A stretch of 32,506 nucleotides of DNA from the NCBI GenBank assembly GCA_905233745.1, contig CAJODA010000020.1, positions 1-32,506 of the forward strand. Reading direction: 5' to 3'. The stretch's first letter is position 1; each line of letters starts with the position of its first letter. Made by a program: the position numbers and the translations under genes. The stretch is from an uncultured Bacteroidales bacterium (GTDB lineage: Bacteria > Bacteroidota > Bacteroidia > Bacteroidales > WCHB1-69). This document shows positions 1 through 7,178 of this stretch, piece after piece. The notes beneath the pieces are model-generated. The model did not search any database. It was not told the DNA's origin and worked only from the letters and a program-made list of their open reading frames with translations.

Positions 1-1080
1 CTTGCCTCAAACGTTAATGCCCTCGGACAACATGATTGCGGTGGGAAAGCTAGTCGGGACAGCCTTATGCTCAGCTACATTCAGGATAGTGTCCTTTATG
101 CATGTGAAAAGGATATTGAAGGATATAAATACGTTTGTTCGACACTGCAACCGTTGAGGCTGTGTCCGGAATGGGAAAACGACTCAATGCTGACCAATAT
201 GGTGGATTATTACAATGCCTGCCATATCTATGGCAGTATATCCACCGATGGTGACGCTTATATTAGATTTTTGGAGGCTGCAAAAGATTTAGTCAAAGAA
301 ATCAGTGCGGTGGATGTGAGCTCGGTCGGAAATCCTGCGTTTCGGGACATCGTGGCACAAATCCGAGACCTCAATGCCGCCATGTTCAATCAGGAAGAAA
401 AGAAACTCCAAAGTGATGGCTATTTTAATTGGGACAATGAATTATTCATTCAGAATAATGGCAAAATATATGAATTGTGCGAAGAATATGACATGTTTTT
501 GCATTCATGGATGCCCGACAAAGATGAAACGGACACAGCACAACTCTTTCGTGCCATCAATCCCGCCACCTATTTTCCGCCAATATATTCTACCTACGTC
601 GGACAAGAGGCTGAACCCGACAACGGGCAGACTGAAAGTCTGTATAATAGTATGCTTGCGGAAACGGATGTTGACTTGAGGAATGCCAAACTGATTGCAT
701 TGGCAGGGTGCATGGCAAGCGAAAATATCTATGATTACCAGGAACGTGTTCTGGACGAAATGGAGAAATCGATGAAAGCAGGTACCTATTCCCCATTGCT
801 TTTCACGTTATGGCGTGCCTATCGCTGCCTGTATAATGAACTGTATGCTTGTGCGTCAAAAGACTGCTACAGTCCCAATATCCGTTACAACCACTATCGT
901 CGGCTTGTTGCACATACCATTCTTCAGTATGTGGCGGCTCATCCGGATGATGTTACCGCACGTTTCCTTTTCCAAAGGCTTAGCGCTCAATCGAATATTA
1001 TGCGTCACGGTCCCTATCCATACGGCAACCAAGGTGCTTTGGAAAGGATGTATGTGTTTTGGCAAGGCGCAATTTGGTAA
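1..1080 (+). CDS. Unrecognised protein, 5' end probably outside the window
   Basis: The reading frame is open from base 1 through a TAA at 1078-1080, so the gene may begin upstream. The first ATG inside the window is at 67 and would give 337 residues. I do not recognise a family. The protein is soluble-looking, rich in Tyr, Cys, Asp and Glu, with no signal peptide or membrane segment in the visible part. The second half (from about residue 215 counted from the ATG) looks mostly alpha-helical and could be a helical repeat fold, but no clear TPR consensus can be read. It precedes a DUF1232 gene at the start of an accessory region. Function is unknown. Confidence 0.7.
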   Translation, partial: LASNVNALGQHDCGGKASRDSLMLSYIQDSVLYACEKDIEGYKYVCSTLQPLRLCPEWENDSMLTNMVDYYNACHIYGSISTDGDAYIRFLEAAKDLVKEISAVDVSSVGNPAFRDIVAQIRDLNAAMFNQEEKKLQSDGYFNWDNELFIQNNGKIYELCEEYDMFLHSWMPDKDETDTAQLFRAINPATYFPPIYSTYVGQEAEPDNGQTESLYNSMLAETDVDLRNAKLIALAGCMASENIYDYQERVLDEMEKSMKAGTYSPLLFTLWRAYRCLYNELYACASKDCYSPNIRYNHYRRLVAHTILQYVAAHPDDVTARFLFQRLSAQSNIMRHGPYPYGNQGALERMYVFWQGAIW

Positions 1081-1134
1081 CCCCAAAATATCAAAAAAAT
1101 GTTACTGTTAATCACCATATTAGCCATTTTGAAC

Positions 1135-1509
1135 ATGAAGAATTCCCAGAATGATTCCCAAAAGATTGATTTTTCCGCCGTGTGGGACGGCATCAAGAGT
1201 TTCGCACGGAAGGCGGGGCGCACGGCGGCACGTCCGGTGCTCTTGCTCTGGTTTGTAATGCGCAGCGACAGCACCCCGCGCAAGGACAAGCTGATGATCC
1301 TCGCCGCTATCGCCTACGTGGTGCTGCCCATTGACCTCATCAGCGCGAAACGCATCCCCATTATCGGCTGGATCGATGAGGTGACCTCCATCGCCGTGGC
1401 GGTCCAGAAAATGTCCGACCGCATCACTCCGGAAATCGAGCGCGAAGCCGATGCCGTCCTTGACCGTTGGTTTGTCGAATACACGGAATTCGAGGAGATT
1501 GAAGGGTGA
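1135..1509 (+). CDS. DUF1232 (YkvA-like) small membrane protein
   Basis: This small protein has the DUF1232 core: a hydrophobic segment reading YVVLPIDLI followed by an acidic/Gly stretch (IIGWIDEV) and more hydrophobic residues. The family is widespread, small and membrane-associated, with no agreed function. An upstream ATG at 1099 would add 12 hydrophobic residues (MLLLITILAIL). I prefer ATG 1135 because the added segment overlaps AT-rich intergenic-looking sequence, but the longer form cannot be excluded. The N-terminal half is basic (SFARKAGRTAARP), as is usual before the DUF1232 segment. It follows the previous gene closely. The sequence after its TGA at 1507-1509 is gene debris rather than an operon partner. 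Confidence 0.8.
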   Translation: MKNSQNDSQKIDFSAVWDGIKSFARKAGRTAARPVLLLWFVMRSDSTPRKDKLMILAAIAYVVLPIDLISAKRIPIIGWIDEVTSIAVAVQKMSDRITPEIEREADAVLDRWFVEYTEFEEIEG

Positions 1510-1568
1510 GAATCAGGAAGCGAAAGAAAAAATCGAAAGGAAGGAAATAATCACAATAAGGAATTATT

Positions 1569-1632
1569 CGGCACATCGTATCACACCTGAAACCATGGAG
1601 CAGGAGGCTTTTGTCGCAAAATATGTTGCGGT
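1569..1632 (+). pseudogene. Decayed C-terminal fragment of a dual-specificity phosphatase domain
   Basis: Translated in the frame running through 1451-1654, this stretch reads AHRITPETMEQEAFVAKYV. It closely matches SHRITPETKEQEVFIAKYV at about 4318-4376, inside the intact ARH-DSP-ARH gene. The DNA is also similar over about 60 bases, including an identical run TCGCAAAATATGTTG. No phosphatase catalytic loop, start or promoter precedes it here, so this is the tail of a lost gene copy. The match ends shortly before the GATAGATTC repeat at 1648. Confidence 0.75.
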
Positions 1633-1647
1633 TATTATGGCATATAT

Positions 1648-1685
1648 CCACTGATAGATTCCGCTACTCCGCATCCTCTTATAAC
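1648..1685 (+). repeat. Dispersed junction repeat, copy 1 (GATAGATTC type)
   Basis: Contains CCACTGATAGATTCC, shared exactly with the copy at 5837 and partly with the copy at 7331, followed by a looser match around CCTCTTATAAC. It separates the phosphatase debris from the LRR gene, which starts about 20 bases downstream. Confidence 0.6.
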
Positions 1686-1705
1686 ATGATAAAACCCTCA
1701 ATGAA

Positions 1706-2860
1706 ATGAAAGAAGAATACATTAAAGGCGTTGAATTTTCCGAAGACGGAAAAACTTTGAAAAAGTTTCCCCGTAGTTACCAAGGGGAATATTCTGTTCC
1801 CGAGGGGGTGACTACAATTGGGAATCGTGCTTTTCAGGTGTGCGACGGCATGACCCGTATTGTTTTCCCTGAAAGTTTGGAAGTAATTGAGGATAGCGCT
1901 TTTGTGGCTTGTGACGGTTTGACGGAAATTCATCTCACCTCCAACTTGAAGAGTTTGGGGTGGAGAACCTTCTACGGCTGCAAAAACCTTTGCAAGGTGT
2001 ATTGTGAAGAAGGCTTGAAAATCATTGGAACGTATGCCTTCAAAGCCTGTTATAAACTGACGGATGTACATCTTCCAAACTCCTTGGAATCGATTCGATA
2101 TTGTGCTTTTGAAGATTGCGAGAACCTGGAACATCTTCATATCCCGTCGGGGGTGAGGGACCTGGAGGATTCTATTGTGAGAGGATGTGTGAAACTGGTA
2201 CAGCTGACAGTCAGCGAGGACAACCCCGTCTTTGACTCCCGCGAAAACTGCAGTGGTATTATCCATACGGAAAGCAACACGCTGCTGCACACCTGTCAAA
2301 CCACAGTTATTCCAGAAAGCGTCACCGCTTTGGGGAGCCGCGCATATTGCGGCAACAAGGACATCACGGAAATTTTTCTTCACGATAACATTGTCTCCAT
2401 CGGTCGCATGGCCTTTTGTGCCTGTGACAAGTTGGAACGGATACGAATTCCTGACGGGTTGAAACACATTGATTCCCAAGCATTTTATTGCTCCCCCGCA
2501 TTGACAGAGATTCGAATTCCAGAGGGAGTGACCTCCATCGAAGAAGCCACTTTTGAAGGTTGTTCATCCTTGAAAGAAATTTATATACCAGATGGCGTGA
2601 CAAAAATTTGCGACGATGCTTTTGGCGACTGTGCGTCGCTTAGCAATGTCAGGATCCCTGACACTGTGTCGCACATTGGGGAAATGGCTTTTTGGCGATG
2701 CCCAAGTCTTCAACAAATATATATTCCCGACAGTGTGACATCCATTGGGTTTGAAGCATTTAGTGAGTGTACATCCTTGAGGCAGGTCCGCCTGCCCGCC
2801 GGTCCTGTTGACATTGACGAGACGGCTTTCTGGCATAGTCCGGTGAAAATGGAAACATAA
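1706..2860 (+). CDS. BspA-like leucine-rich repeat protein (LRR_5 type)
   Basis: The 384-residue protein is almost wholly made of about 23-residue repeats of the BspA / LRR_5 type, for example IPEGVTSIEEATFEGCSSL and IPDGVTKICDDAFGDCASL. About 13 to 14 units can be read, with one irregular segment near residues 170-195. The family is common in Bacteroidota and in Treponema and Trichomonas, usually as surface-binding or protein-interaction domains. No signal peptide, lipobox or T9SS sorting domain is visible, so this copy probably acts in the cytoplasm as a protein-binding scaffold. That location is inferred. ATG 1706 follows the junction repeat, and no other in-frame start extends it. The nearest neighbour of interest is the ARH-DSP-ARH gene 200 bases downstream. 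Confidence 0.9.
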   Translation: MKEEYIKGVEFSEDGKTLKKFPRSYQGEYSVPEGVTTIGNRAFQVCDGMTRIVFPESLEVIEDSAFVACDGLTEIHLTSNLKSLGWRTFYGCKNLCKVYCEEGLKIIGTYAFKACYKLTDVHLPNSLESIRYCAFEDCENLEHLHIPSGVRDLEDSIVRGCVKLVQLTVSEDNPVFDSRENCSGIIHTESNTLLHTCQTTVIPESVTALGSRAYCGNKDITEIFLHDNIVSIGRMAFCACDKLERIRIPDGLKHIDSQAFYCSPALTEIRIPEGVTSIEEATFEGCSSLKEIYIPDGVTKICDDAFGDCASLSNVRIPDTVSHIGEMAFWRCPSLQQIYIPDSVTSIGFEAFSECTSLRQVRLPAGPVDIDETAFWHSPVKMET

Positions 2861-2861
2861 A

Positions 2862-3003
2862 TAGTGCAATCATTTCGTATATTACATCAACAGAGCACTC
2901 CGGTATGCCGCAATTGTTTGCGCGTTTTAGTGCAATCCATCCACCTCAAAATCTTACCGTTTAGTGCAGTTTAGAAAATAGAAAATTTACTGTTTAGTGC
3001 AAT
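2862..3003 (+). promoter_or_regulatory. Four direct repeats of TAGTGCAAT upstream of the ARH-DSP-ARH gene
   Basis: TAGTGCAAT occurs at 2862-2870, 2928-2936 and 2995-3003, and TAGTGCAGT at 2962-2970. The last three have the extended core TTTAGTGCA and are spaced 34 and 33 bases apart, about three helical turns. The first is 66 bases (twice 33) before the second. The last copy ends seven bases before the -33 element of the next gene. Regular spacing on the promoter-proximal side suggests a protein-binding array, although no regulator has been shown to bind it. Confidence 0.6.
2874..2907 (+). repeat. Post-gene repeat, copy A (ACTCCGG type)
   Basis: The segment TTCGTATATTACATCAACAG continuing to CACTCCGGTATG matches 5613-5647 with about three substitutions and one indel over 35 bases. 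It lies 13 bases after the LRR stop codon, while the other copy lies 31 bases after the ARH gene stop. Confidence 0.7.
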
Positions 3004-3009
3004 TAGGAA

Positions 3010-3038
3010 TTGTAACTCATTGGAAAAGTGTATTTTTG
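3010..3038 (+). promoter_or_regulatory. Bacteroidota-type promoter for the ARH-DSP-ARH gene
   Basis: A TTG at 3010-3012 and TATTTTTG at 3031-3038 are separated by 18 bases, close to the TTTG-N19-TAnnTTTG consensus. Because the -7 box lies downstream of the TTG codon at 3020, translation must start later, at ATG 3059 or 3068. Confidence 0.7.
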
Positions 3039-3058
3039 CGGTGGATAAAAATGCAGAT

Positions 3059-5581
3059 ATGAGCGCAATGAAAAATCTTTTAGGAGCAATTATAGGAGAT
3101 ATTGTCGGTTCCACGAGAGAATGGAACAACGTAAAGACAGAAGATTTTGAACTGCTGCCGCCGGGCAGCCGTTTTACTGATGACACTGTGATGACATTAG
3201 CAGTAGCCAAATGGCTGATGGATGATCCTTCGCATAGTCCCGACAGCCTTGTCCGCATTATGCAGGAATTGGGTCGCAAATATCCCGATGTCGGTTATGG
3301 CAGGAGGTTTCGCGAGTGGCTGAAGTCCGATAACCCGCAGCCGTACGGCAGTTACGGCAACGGTTCCGCCATGCGGGTGAGTCCGGTGGGAATATATGCC
3401 AAATCGTTGGACGAGGCATTGGAATTGGCAACCATCACAGCATCTGTCACCCACAACCACCCCGAGGGAATCAAGGGCGCACAGGCCATAGCGGCAGCGG
3501 TCTATATGCAGTTGAGCGAAGCGTTTGATGAGCAGGGAAAGATAAAGCATTATGTGGAAAAGCACTTTGGCTATAATCTTGACGTCAAGTTGGAGGACAT
3601 TCGTAATGAATATCGCTTTGACTCCTCCTGCCAAGGAAGTGTACCCATCGCCATCATGGCTTTTCTGCAAAGGTATAGTGCACTCGAAACCTTGCGACTG
3701 GCTATATCAATGGGTGGTGATTCAGATACCATAGGATGTATGGCCACCTCCATTGCATACGCCTGTCCGTCTCATGTGATTTCAACGCACACAAACATTC
3801 CTGAGGATGTTGTTGCCACATGCAGGGAATTATTGCCCAAGGAACTGTTGGAAATCCACGACCGTTTCGAGGCGTTTGTGAACAGGCCGTTGTACCAGTC
3901 GTACTGCGTTGCCGGAAATGTATTTGCGGGCGAATACCCGGGCGACAAATACGGAGAGAAATCTGAAACCAAGATTCGGCAGATGGTCCATTTCGGTGTC
4001 CGCCATTTTGTTGACCTGACCGAGGAGGGCGAGCTGAATCCGTACGCACAACTGCTACCCGACGACTGCACCTATACTCGCTTCCCGATACGGGATGTCA
4101 GCGTCCCTAAAAGTGTGGATGAGGTGGAAAGGTGGGTTTACAAAATCCAAGAATTGTCCCGGCGGAATGACGGATATGTCTATATCCATTGCTGGGGCGG
4201 GGTGGGGCGCACCGGAACCATTGTGGCTTGCTATTTGGCCGAACGGATGAACGAGCCGACATTTGAGGATGTGCTGGGGTCGTTGCGTGATAAATTCTCT
4301 ATCATGCCGAAGTCGTCGCACAGAATCACTCCAGAGACTAAAGAACAGGAGGTTTTTATCGCAAAATATGTTGAAGGTGTTAAAGGCAAGAGGCAAGCGA
4401 GGGAGTTGCGTATCAAAGACTGTGTGAGAGGCAGTTTGATGTCCGGTGCCGCCGGTGACGCTTTGGGCTATCCCGTGGAATTTATGAGCAGAAGTGCTAT
4501 TCTCTCCCGCTATGGTGACGAAGGTATCACACAGTTTGAGATTGACAGAAATAGCGGCAATGCGTTGGTCAGCGACGATACGCAGATGACCCTATTCACG
4601 GCCAATGGAATGTTGATGGGAATCACAAGAGGTTATATGCGTGGCATAGGTGGAATACCAGAAAATTATGTGGGCGGTGCTTACCTTGACTGGTATTATA
4701 CGCAGACGGGGTTGAAATCCGAGTTTATTAGTGATGCAGATTTTCATTATACCTGGTTGCGGGATTTGCCCGAACTGGCACATCGCCGCGCGCCTGGCAC
4801 GACTTGCATGAGTGCGTGTGAAAGTTTGAGACAGCATGAGAAACCTCATAACAATAGCAAGGGGTGTGGCGGCATCATGCGTGTGGCTCCGATGGGTCTG
4901 TTAAATGCCGTGCATAAAAGGTATTCTCCGTCCCGCTTGGCTGAGGCGGGTGCAAAGATTGCCAAAGTCACCCATCTTCATCCTCTAGGTTACTTGCCGG
5001 CTGCACTATTGGCCATGCTGATTGAACGTCTTGTTCCACTTACATCGCGAGAAGCCCAGACACAGATATACGAGATTATACAAGATGGTCTGGATATTAT
5101 GATGAAGATGGAGGGGGATGGGCATTACAGCGACAAAAAATATTTGAGAGAACTTACAAACAAGGCTGTTGAGTTGTCTCAATCGGGTATTTCAGATGCC
5201 GATGCCATCCGTCAATTGGGCGAAGGCTGGACGGGCGACGAAGCTTGGGCCATTTCGCTCTATTGCGCTTTGCGCCACATCGACAGCATGAGGGATGCCA
5301 TCATAGCAGCGGTCAACCATGACGGCGACAGTGACTCCACGGGTTCCATTACGGGTAACATCATGGGGGCTATTTATGGGTATGAGGCCATAACCCGTGA
5401 ACGTCTCTTCTGTCCCGATGGAAAAAGATTTGAAGACACGATAGAACTGCACAACATCATCCTCGCCTTGGCCGACGACCTGTACACGGGATGCATTATC
5501 TCAGAATACGACCCAATAGAAAAACCCGAGAAGAGGCAATGGCATGCTAGATACTGCGAAATGAAACCCGAGGGGATTTGA
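3059..5581 (+). CDS. ADP-ribosylglycohydrolase / dual-specificity phosphatase / ADP-ribosylglycohydrolase fusion
   Basis: This 840-residue protein has three enzyme domains. Residues about 4-275 are a DraG/ARH ADP-ribosylglycohydrolase: GDIVGSTRE near residue 13, TDDT at 40-43, GNGSAMRVSP, THNHPEG at 131-137 and GGDSDT with metal-binding Asp 221 and 223. Residues about 300-430 are a dual-specificity phosphatase with loop HCWGGVGRTG and predicted catalytic Cys378. Residues about 455-835 are a second ARH domain: GDALGYPVEF with Asp467, SDDTQMT with Asp506-507, GCGGIMRVAP, THLHP and GDSDST with Asp757 and 759. All expected metal-binding and catalytic positions are present in each domain, so all three may be active. 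The family removes ADP-ribose from proteins or small molecules; the phosphatase target is unknown. There is no signal peptide, so it is probably cytoplasmic. I chose ATG 3059 because the promoter overlaps the longer reading frame; ATG 3068 is equally possible. Confidence 0.92.
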   Translation: MSAMKNLLGAIIGDIVGSTREWNNVKTEDFELLPPGSRFTDDTVMTLAVAKWLMDDPSHSPDSLVRIMQELGRKYPDVGYGRRFREWLKSDNPQPYGSYGNGSAMRVSPVGIYAKSLDEALELATITASVTHNHPEGIKGAQAIAAAVYMQLSEAFDEQGKIKHYVEKHFGYNLDVKLEDIRNEYRFDSSCQGSVPIAIMAFLQRYSALETLRLAISMGGDSDTIGCMATSIAYACPSHVISTHTNIPEDVVATCRELLPKELLEIHDRFEAFVNRPLYQSYCVAGNVFAGEYPGDKYGEKSETKIRQMVHFGVRHFVDLTEEGELNPYAQLLPDDCTYTRFPIRDVSVPKSVDEVERWVYKIQELSRRNDGYVYIHCWGGVGRTGTIVACYLAERMNEPTFEDVLGSLRDKFSIMPKSSHRITPETKEQEVFIAKYVEGVKGKRQARELRIKDCVRGSLMSGAAGDALGYPVEFMSRSAILSRYGDEGITQFEIDRNSGNALVSDDTQMTLFTANGMLMGITRGYMRGIGGIPENYVGGAYLDWYYTQTGLKSEFISDADFHYTWLRDLPELAHRRAPGTTCMSACESLRQHEKPHNNSKGCGGIMRVAPMGLLNAVHKRYSPSRLAEAGAKIAKVTHLHPLGYLPAALLAMLIERLVPLTSREAQTQIYEIIQDGLDIMMKMEGDGHYSDKKYLRELTNKAVELSQSGISDADAIRQLGEGWTGDEAWAISLYCALRHIDSMRDAIIAAVNHDGDSDSTGSITGNIMGAIYGYEAITRERLFCPDGKRFEDTIELHNIILALADDLYTGCIISEYDPIEKPEKRQWHARYCEMKPEGI

Positions 5582-5612
5582 AATGATATTCGCTTGTTAA
5601 TAACCGGAACAA

Positions 5613-5647
5613 TTCGTCTATTACAATCAACAGGGCACTCCGGCATG
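5613..5647 (+). repeat. Post-gene repeat, copy B (ACTCCGG type)
   Basis: TTCGTCTATTACAATCAACAG followed by GCACTCCGGCATG matches copy A at 2874-2907. It lies in the non-coding DNA 31 bases after the stop codon of the ARH-DSP-ARH gene. Confidence 0.7.
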
Positions 5648-5836
5648 AGAGTGAAACGGGTGATATGGCTTTTAAGATAGTGAAAGTAAAATACTCTCCC
5701 GAAGATGAAAAGAAGATGGAGACATAAAAATAATTTTGTTTTCGATTTATTTTGTATTTTGCAACGGATTTACAAAAACAAAGGTTAAAATGATATTGGA
5801 GATTCGTTTGGTTGGTGTTTTTTGAAAAAATCTCCT

Positions 5837-5875
5837 CCACTGATAGATTCCACCATTCTTGTCACTCTATACCCT
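5837..5875 (+). repeat. Dispersed junction repeat, copy 2 (GATAGATTC type)
   Basis: CCACTGATAGATTCC is identical to copy 1 at 1648. A second similar block, CACTCTATACCC, follows at the same distance as in the other copies. The VWA gene starts about 60 bases downstream. Confidence 0.6.
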
Positions 5876-5935
5876 ATGTAAGGTCGCCATAATACGACGG
5901 CTCTACGTGAAAATGGATTGTTAACTTAAAAATTT

Positions 5936-6649
5936 ATGATTATGGACAAGGATGTAAAAGAAAAAACGCAGGTTTTCAATGTGATTATCCTCGACAAGAG
6001 CGGTTCGATGGGCTCTATTCGGGAGGCAGCTGTGAGCGGTTTCAACGAGACGCTGGCTGGTATCCGCAAGGCGCAGGAGACGTTCGCGGAGACACAGGAC
6101 CATTATGTGTCGCTGGTGGCCTTCTGTAGCTGCGAGATGAAGGAAATCTACGACAAAGTGCCGGCGACCGAAGCGCGCCCGTTGGAGATGGCGGACTACC
6201 AGCCCTGCTGCTGCACGCCCCTGTACGACGCGATGGGTTTCACCCTGACGAAGATGCAGAAGCACGTGCAGGACGTGAAAGACTCCCTCGTGGTGGTGAC
6301 TGTCATCACCGACGGTCTGGAGAATGCTTCGAAAGAGTATTCGGGCAGTGCGGTGAAGCAGCTGGTGGAAGAACTGAAGGCGAAGGGTTGGTCGTTCACC
6401 TATATGGGGGCCAACCAGGATGCCGTGGAGGTGGCCTTCACGCTGTCGATCCGAAACGCCCGCAATTTCGCCTATTCGGACGAGGGAGCAACGATGGCAA
6501 TGGCCAAGGACTGCAGCACCCGCATGAATCTCTTCAAGAAAGTCCATCATTTCCATGAAACGAACATGGACGGGATGATGTCGGAGGCGGATGTGGCCCA
6601 GAGCTACAGCGCAATGGCAGACGAAGCATTTGACGAGGTGGGTGAATAA
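5936..6649 (+). CDS. VWA-domain protein with intact MIDAS
   Basis: A 237-residue protein that is essentially one von Willebrand factor A domain. It has the metal-ion-dependent adhesion site: DKSGSMGS with Asp20, Ser22 and Ser24, the Thr of CTPLYDAMG near residue 94, and Asp of ITDGLEN near residue 126. A run of three cysteines (CCC) sits just before the Thr motif. There is no signal peptide or membrane segment, so it is probably cytoplasmic. Such stand-alone VWA proteins usually act as partners of ATPases, phosphatases or stress and defence proteins; the partner here is not known. ATG 5936 and ATG 5942 are both plausible starts. It ends in a hairpin that overlaps its stop codon. Confidence 0.88.
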   Translation: MIMDKDVKEKTQVFNVIILDKSGSMGSIREAAVSGFNETLAGIRKAQETFAETQDHYVSLVAFCSCEMKEIYDKVPATEARPLEMADYQPCCCTPLYDAMGFTLTKMQKHVQDVKDSLVVVTVITDGLENASKEYSGSAVKQLVEELKAKGWSFTYMGANQDAVEVAFTLSIRNARNFAYSDEGATMAMAKDCSTRMNLFKKVHHFHETNMDGMMSEADVAQSYSAMADEAFDEVGE

Positions 6650-6662
6650 CTCACCTCGTTTT
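6634..6662 (+). terminator. Hairpin overlapping the VWA stop codon
   Basis: CGAGGTG at 6634-6640 pairs with CACCTCG at 6652-6658, followed by TTTTC. The stem spans the TAA at 6647-6649. It is a plausible intrinsic terminator with a short T-run. Confidence 0.5.
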
Positions 6663-6751
6663 CAAAGGTTATGGCGGGTGTGATGGATACCTGCCCAATG
6701 GTAAAGACAAAGTGGCAAAGATGTTTTTTTGAGAAAAGGGGAAGGCTTTTC

Positions 6752-6795
6752 TTGTGGTAAAATATGCCACAAATTGTGGTAAAATTCACAACAAT
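6752..6795 (+). promoter_or_regulatory. Two 22-bp direct repeats, probable operator of the HTH gene
   Basis: TTGTGGTAAAAT occurs at 6752-6763 and again at 6774-6785, exactly 22 bases apart (two helical turns). CCACAA at 6767-6772 forms an inverted repeat with both flanking TTGTGG blocks. The array ends eight bases before the promoter of the HTH gene, which suggests autoregulation by that protein. Confidence 0.5.
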
Positions 6796-6802
6796 TTAAC
6801 GC

Positions 6803-6831
6803 TTGATTATTAAATAAATATCGGATTTTTG
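6803..6831 (+). promoter_or_regulatory. Promoter of the small HTH gene
   Basis: TTG at 6803-6805 and GATTTTTG at 6824-6831, 18 bases apart, resemble the Bacteroidota -33/-7 pair with an imperfect first -7 base. The start codon is 31 bases downstream. Confidence 0.5.
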
Positions 6832-6862
6832 CAAAATCTTAATTACTAAAATACGATTAGCC

Positions 6863-7177
6863 ATGGAGGGAACTGGAAATAAAACTCAGAACAACTTAAT
6901 AATAGCCCAAGCGGAGGATAATAATCTCTCTGGTGATAGCTTCCATTTTGGCAAATATATCAAGTCCATTTTGCAAGGTGACGGTCGGAGTATTGCCTGG
7001 TTTGCCGCCCAAATGAATTGTGACAGGAGCAACATGTATAAGCTTTTGTCAAAGTCGCACCAAAGTTCCGAGTTTCTTATCAGGGCCTCTCGTGTGCTCA
7101 ATCATAATCTTTTCGATGCTGCTTCGGAGTGGTTGAAAAGTGAGAGCGCGATAGAGGAGAGCAAGGAATTGCCGTAA
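6863..7177 (+). CDS. Small helix-turn-helix protein
   Basis: A 104-residue protein with one probable DNA-binding helix-turn-helix in the middle: RSIAWFAAQMNCDRSNMYKL at about residues 46-65, with the pattern of an XRE-like fold (hydrophobic helix, turn, then a polar recognition helix with DRSN). A further helix follows (FLIRASRVLNHNLF). The first 25 residues are polar and probably disordered. Short proteins of this type are frequent in Bacteroidota as uncharacterised regulators. The paired 22-bp repeats directly upstream of its promoter suggest that it controls itself. The TAA at 7175-7177 is followed immediately, in another frame, by a TPR fragment, so the 3' flank has been rearranged. Confidence 0.75.
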   Translation: MEGTGNKTQNNLIIAQAEDNNLSGDSFHFGKYIKSILQGDGRSIAWFAAQMNCDRSNMYKLLSKSHQSSEFLIRASRVLNHNLFDAASEWLKSESAIEESKELP

Positions 7178-7178
7178 G

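Larger units (their letters stand above)
5582..5935. other. 354-base gap with repeat copies and decayed gene ends
   Basis: No convincing gene lies here. It holds repeat copy B (5613-5647), a 20-codon frame at 5665-5727 ending KKMET that vaguely resembles the end of the LRR protein (PVKMET), a promoter-like stretch at about 5734-5761 (TTTTG then TATTTTG), and an 11-codon frame starting at about 5790 that stops at once. The last two look like the start of a lost gene. The GATAGATTC repeat at 5837 follows. Confidence 0.5.

Noticed and set aside
2862-3003. CRISPR-like regular repeats
   Set aside because: Repeats are only 9-12 bases with four copies and no cas genes; more like operator sites.
5665-5727. 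20-codon frame ending KKMET as a small gene or LRR remnant
   Set aside because: Resemblance to the LRR protein end is limited to a few residues; too short to support.
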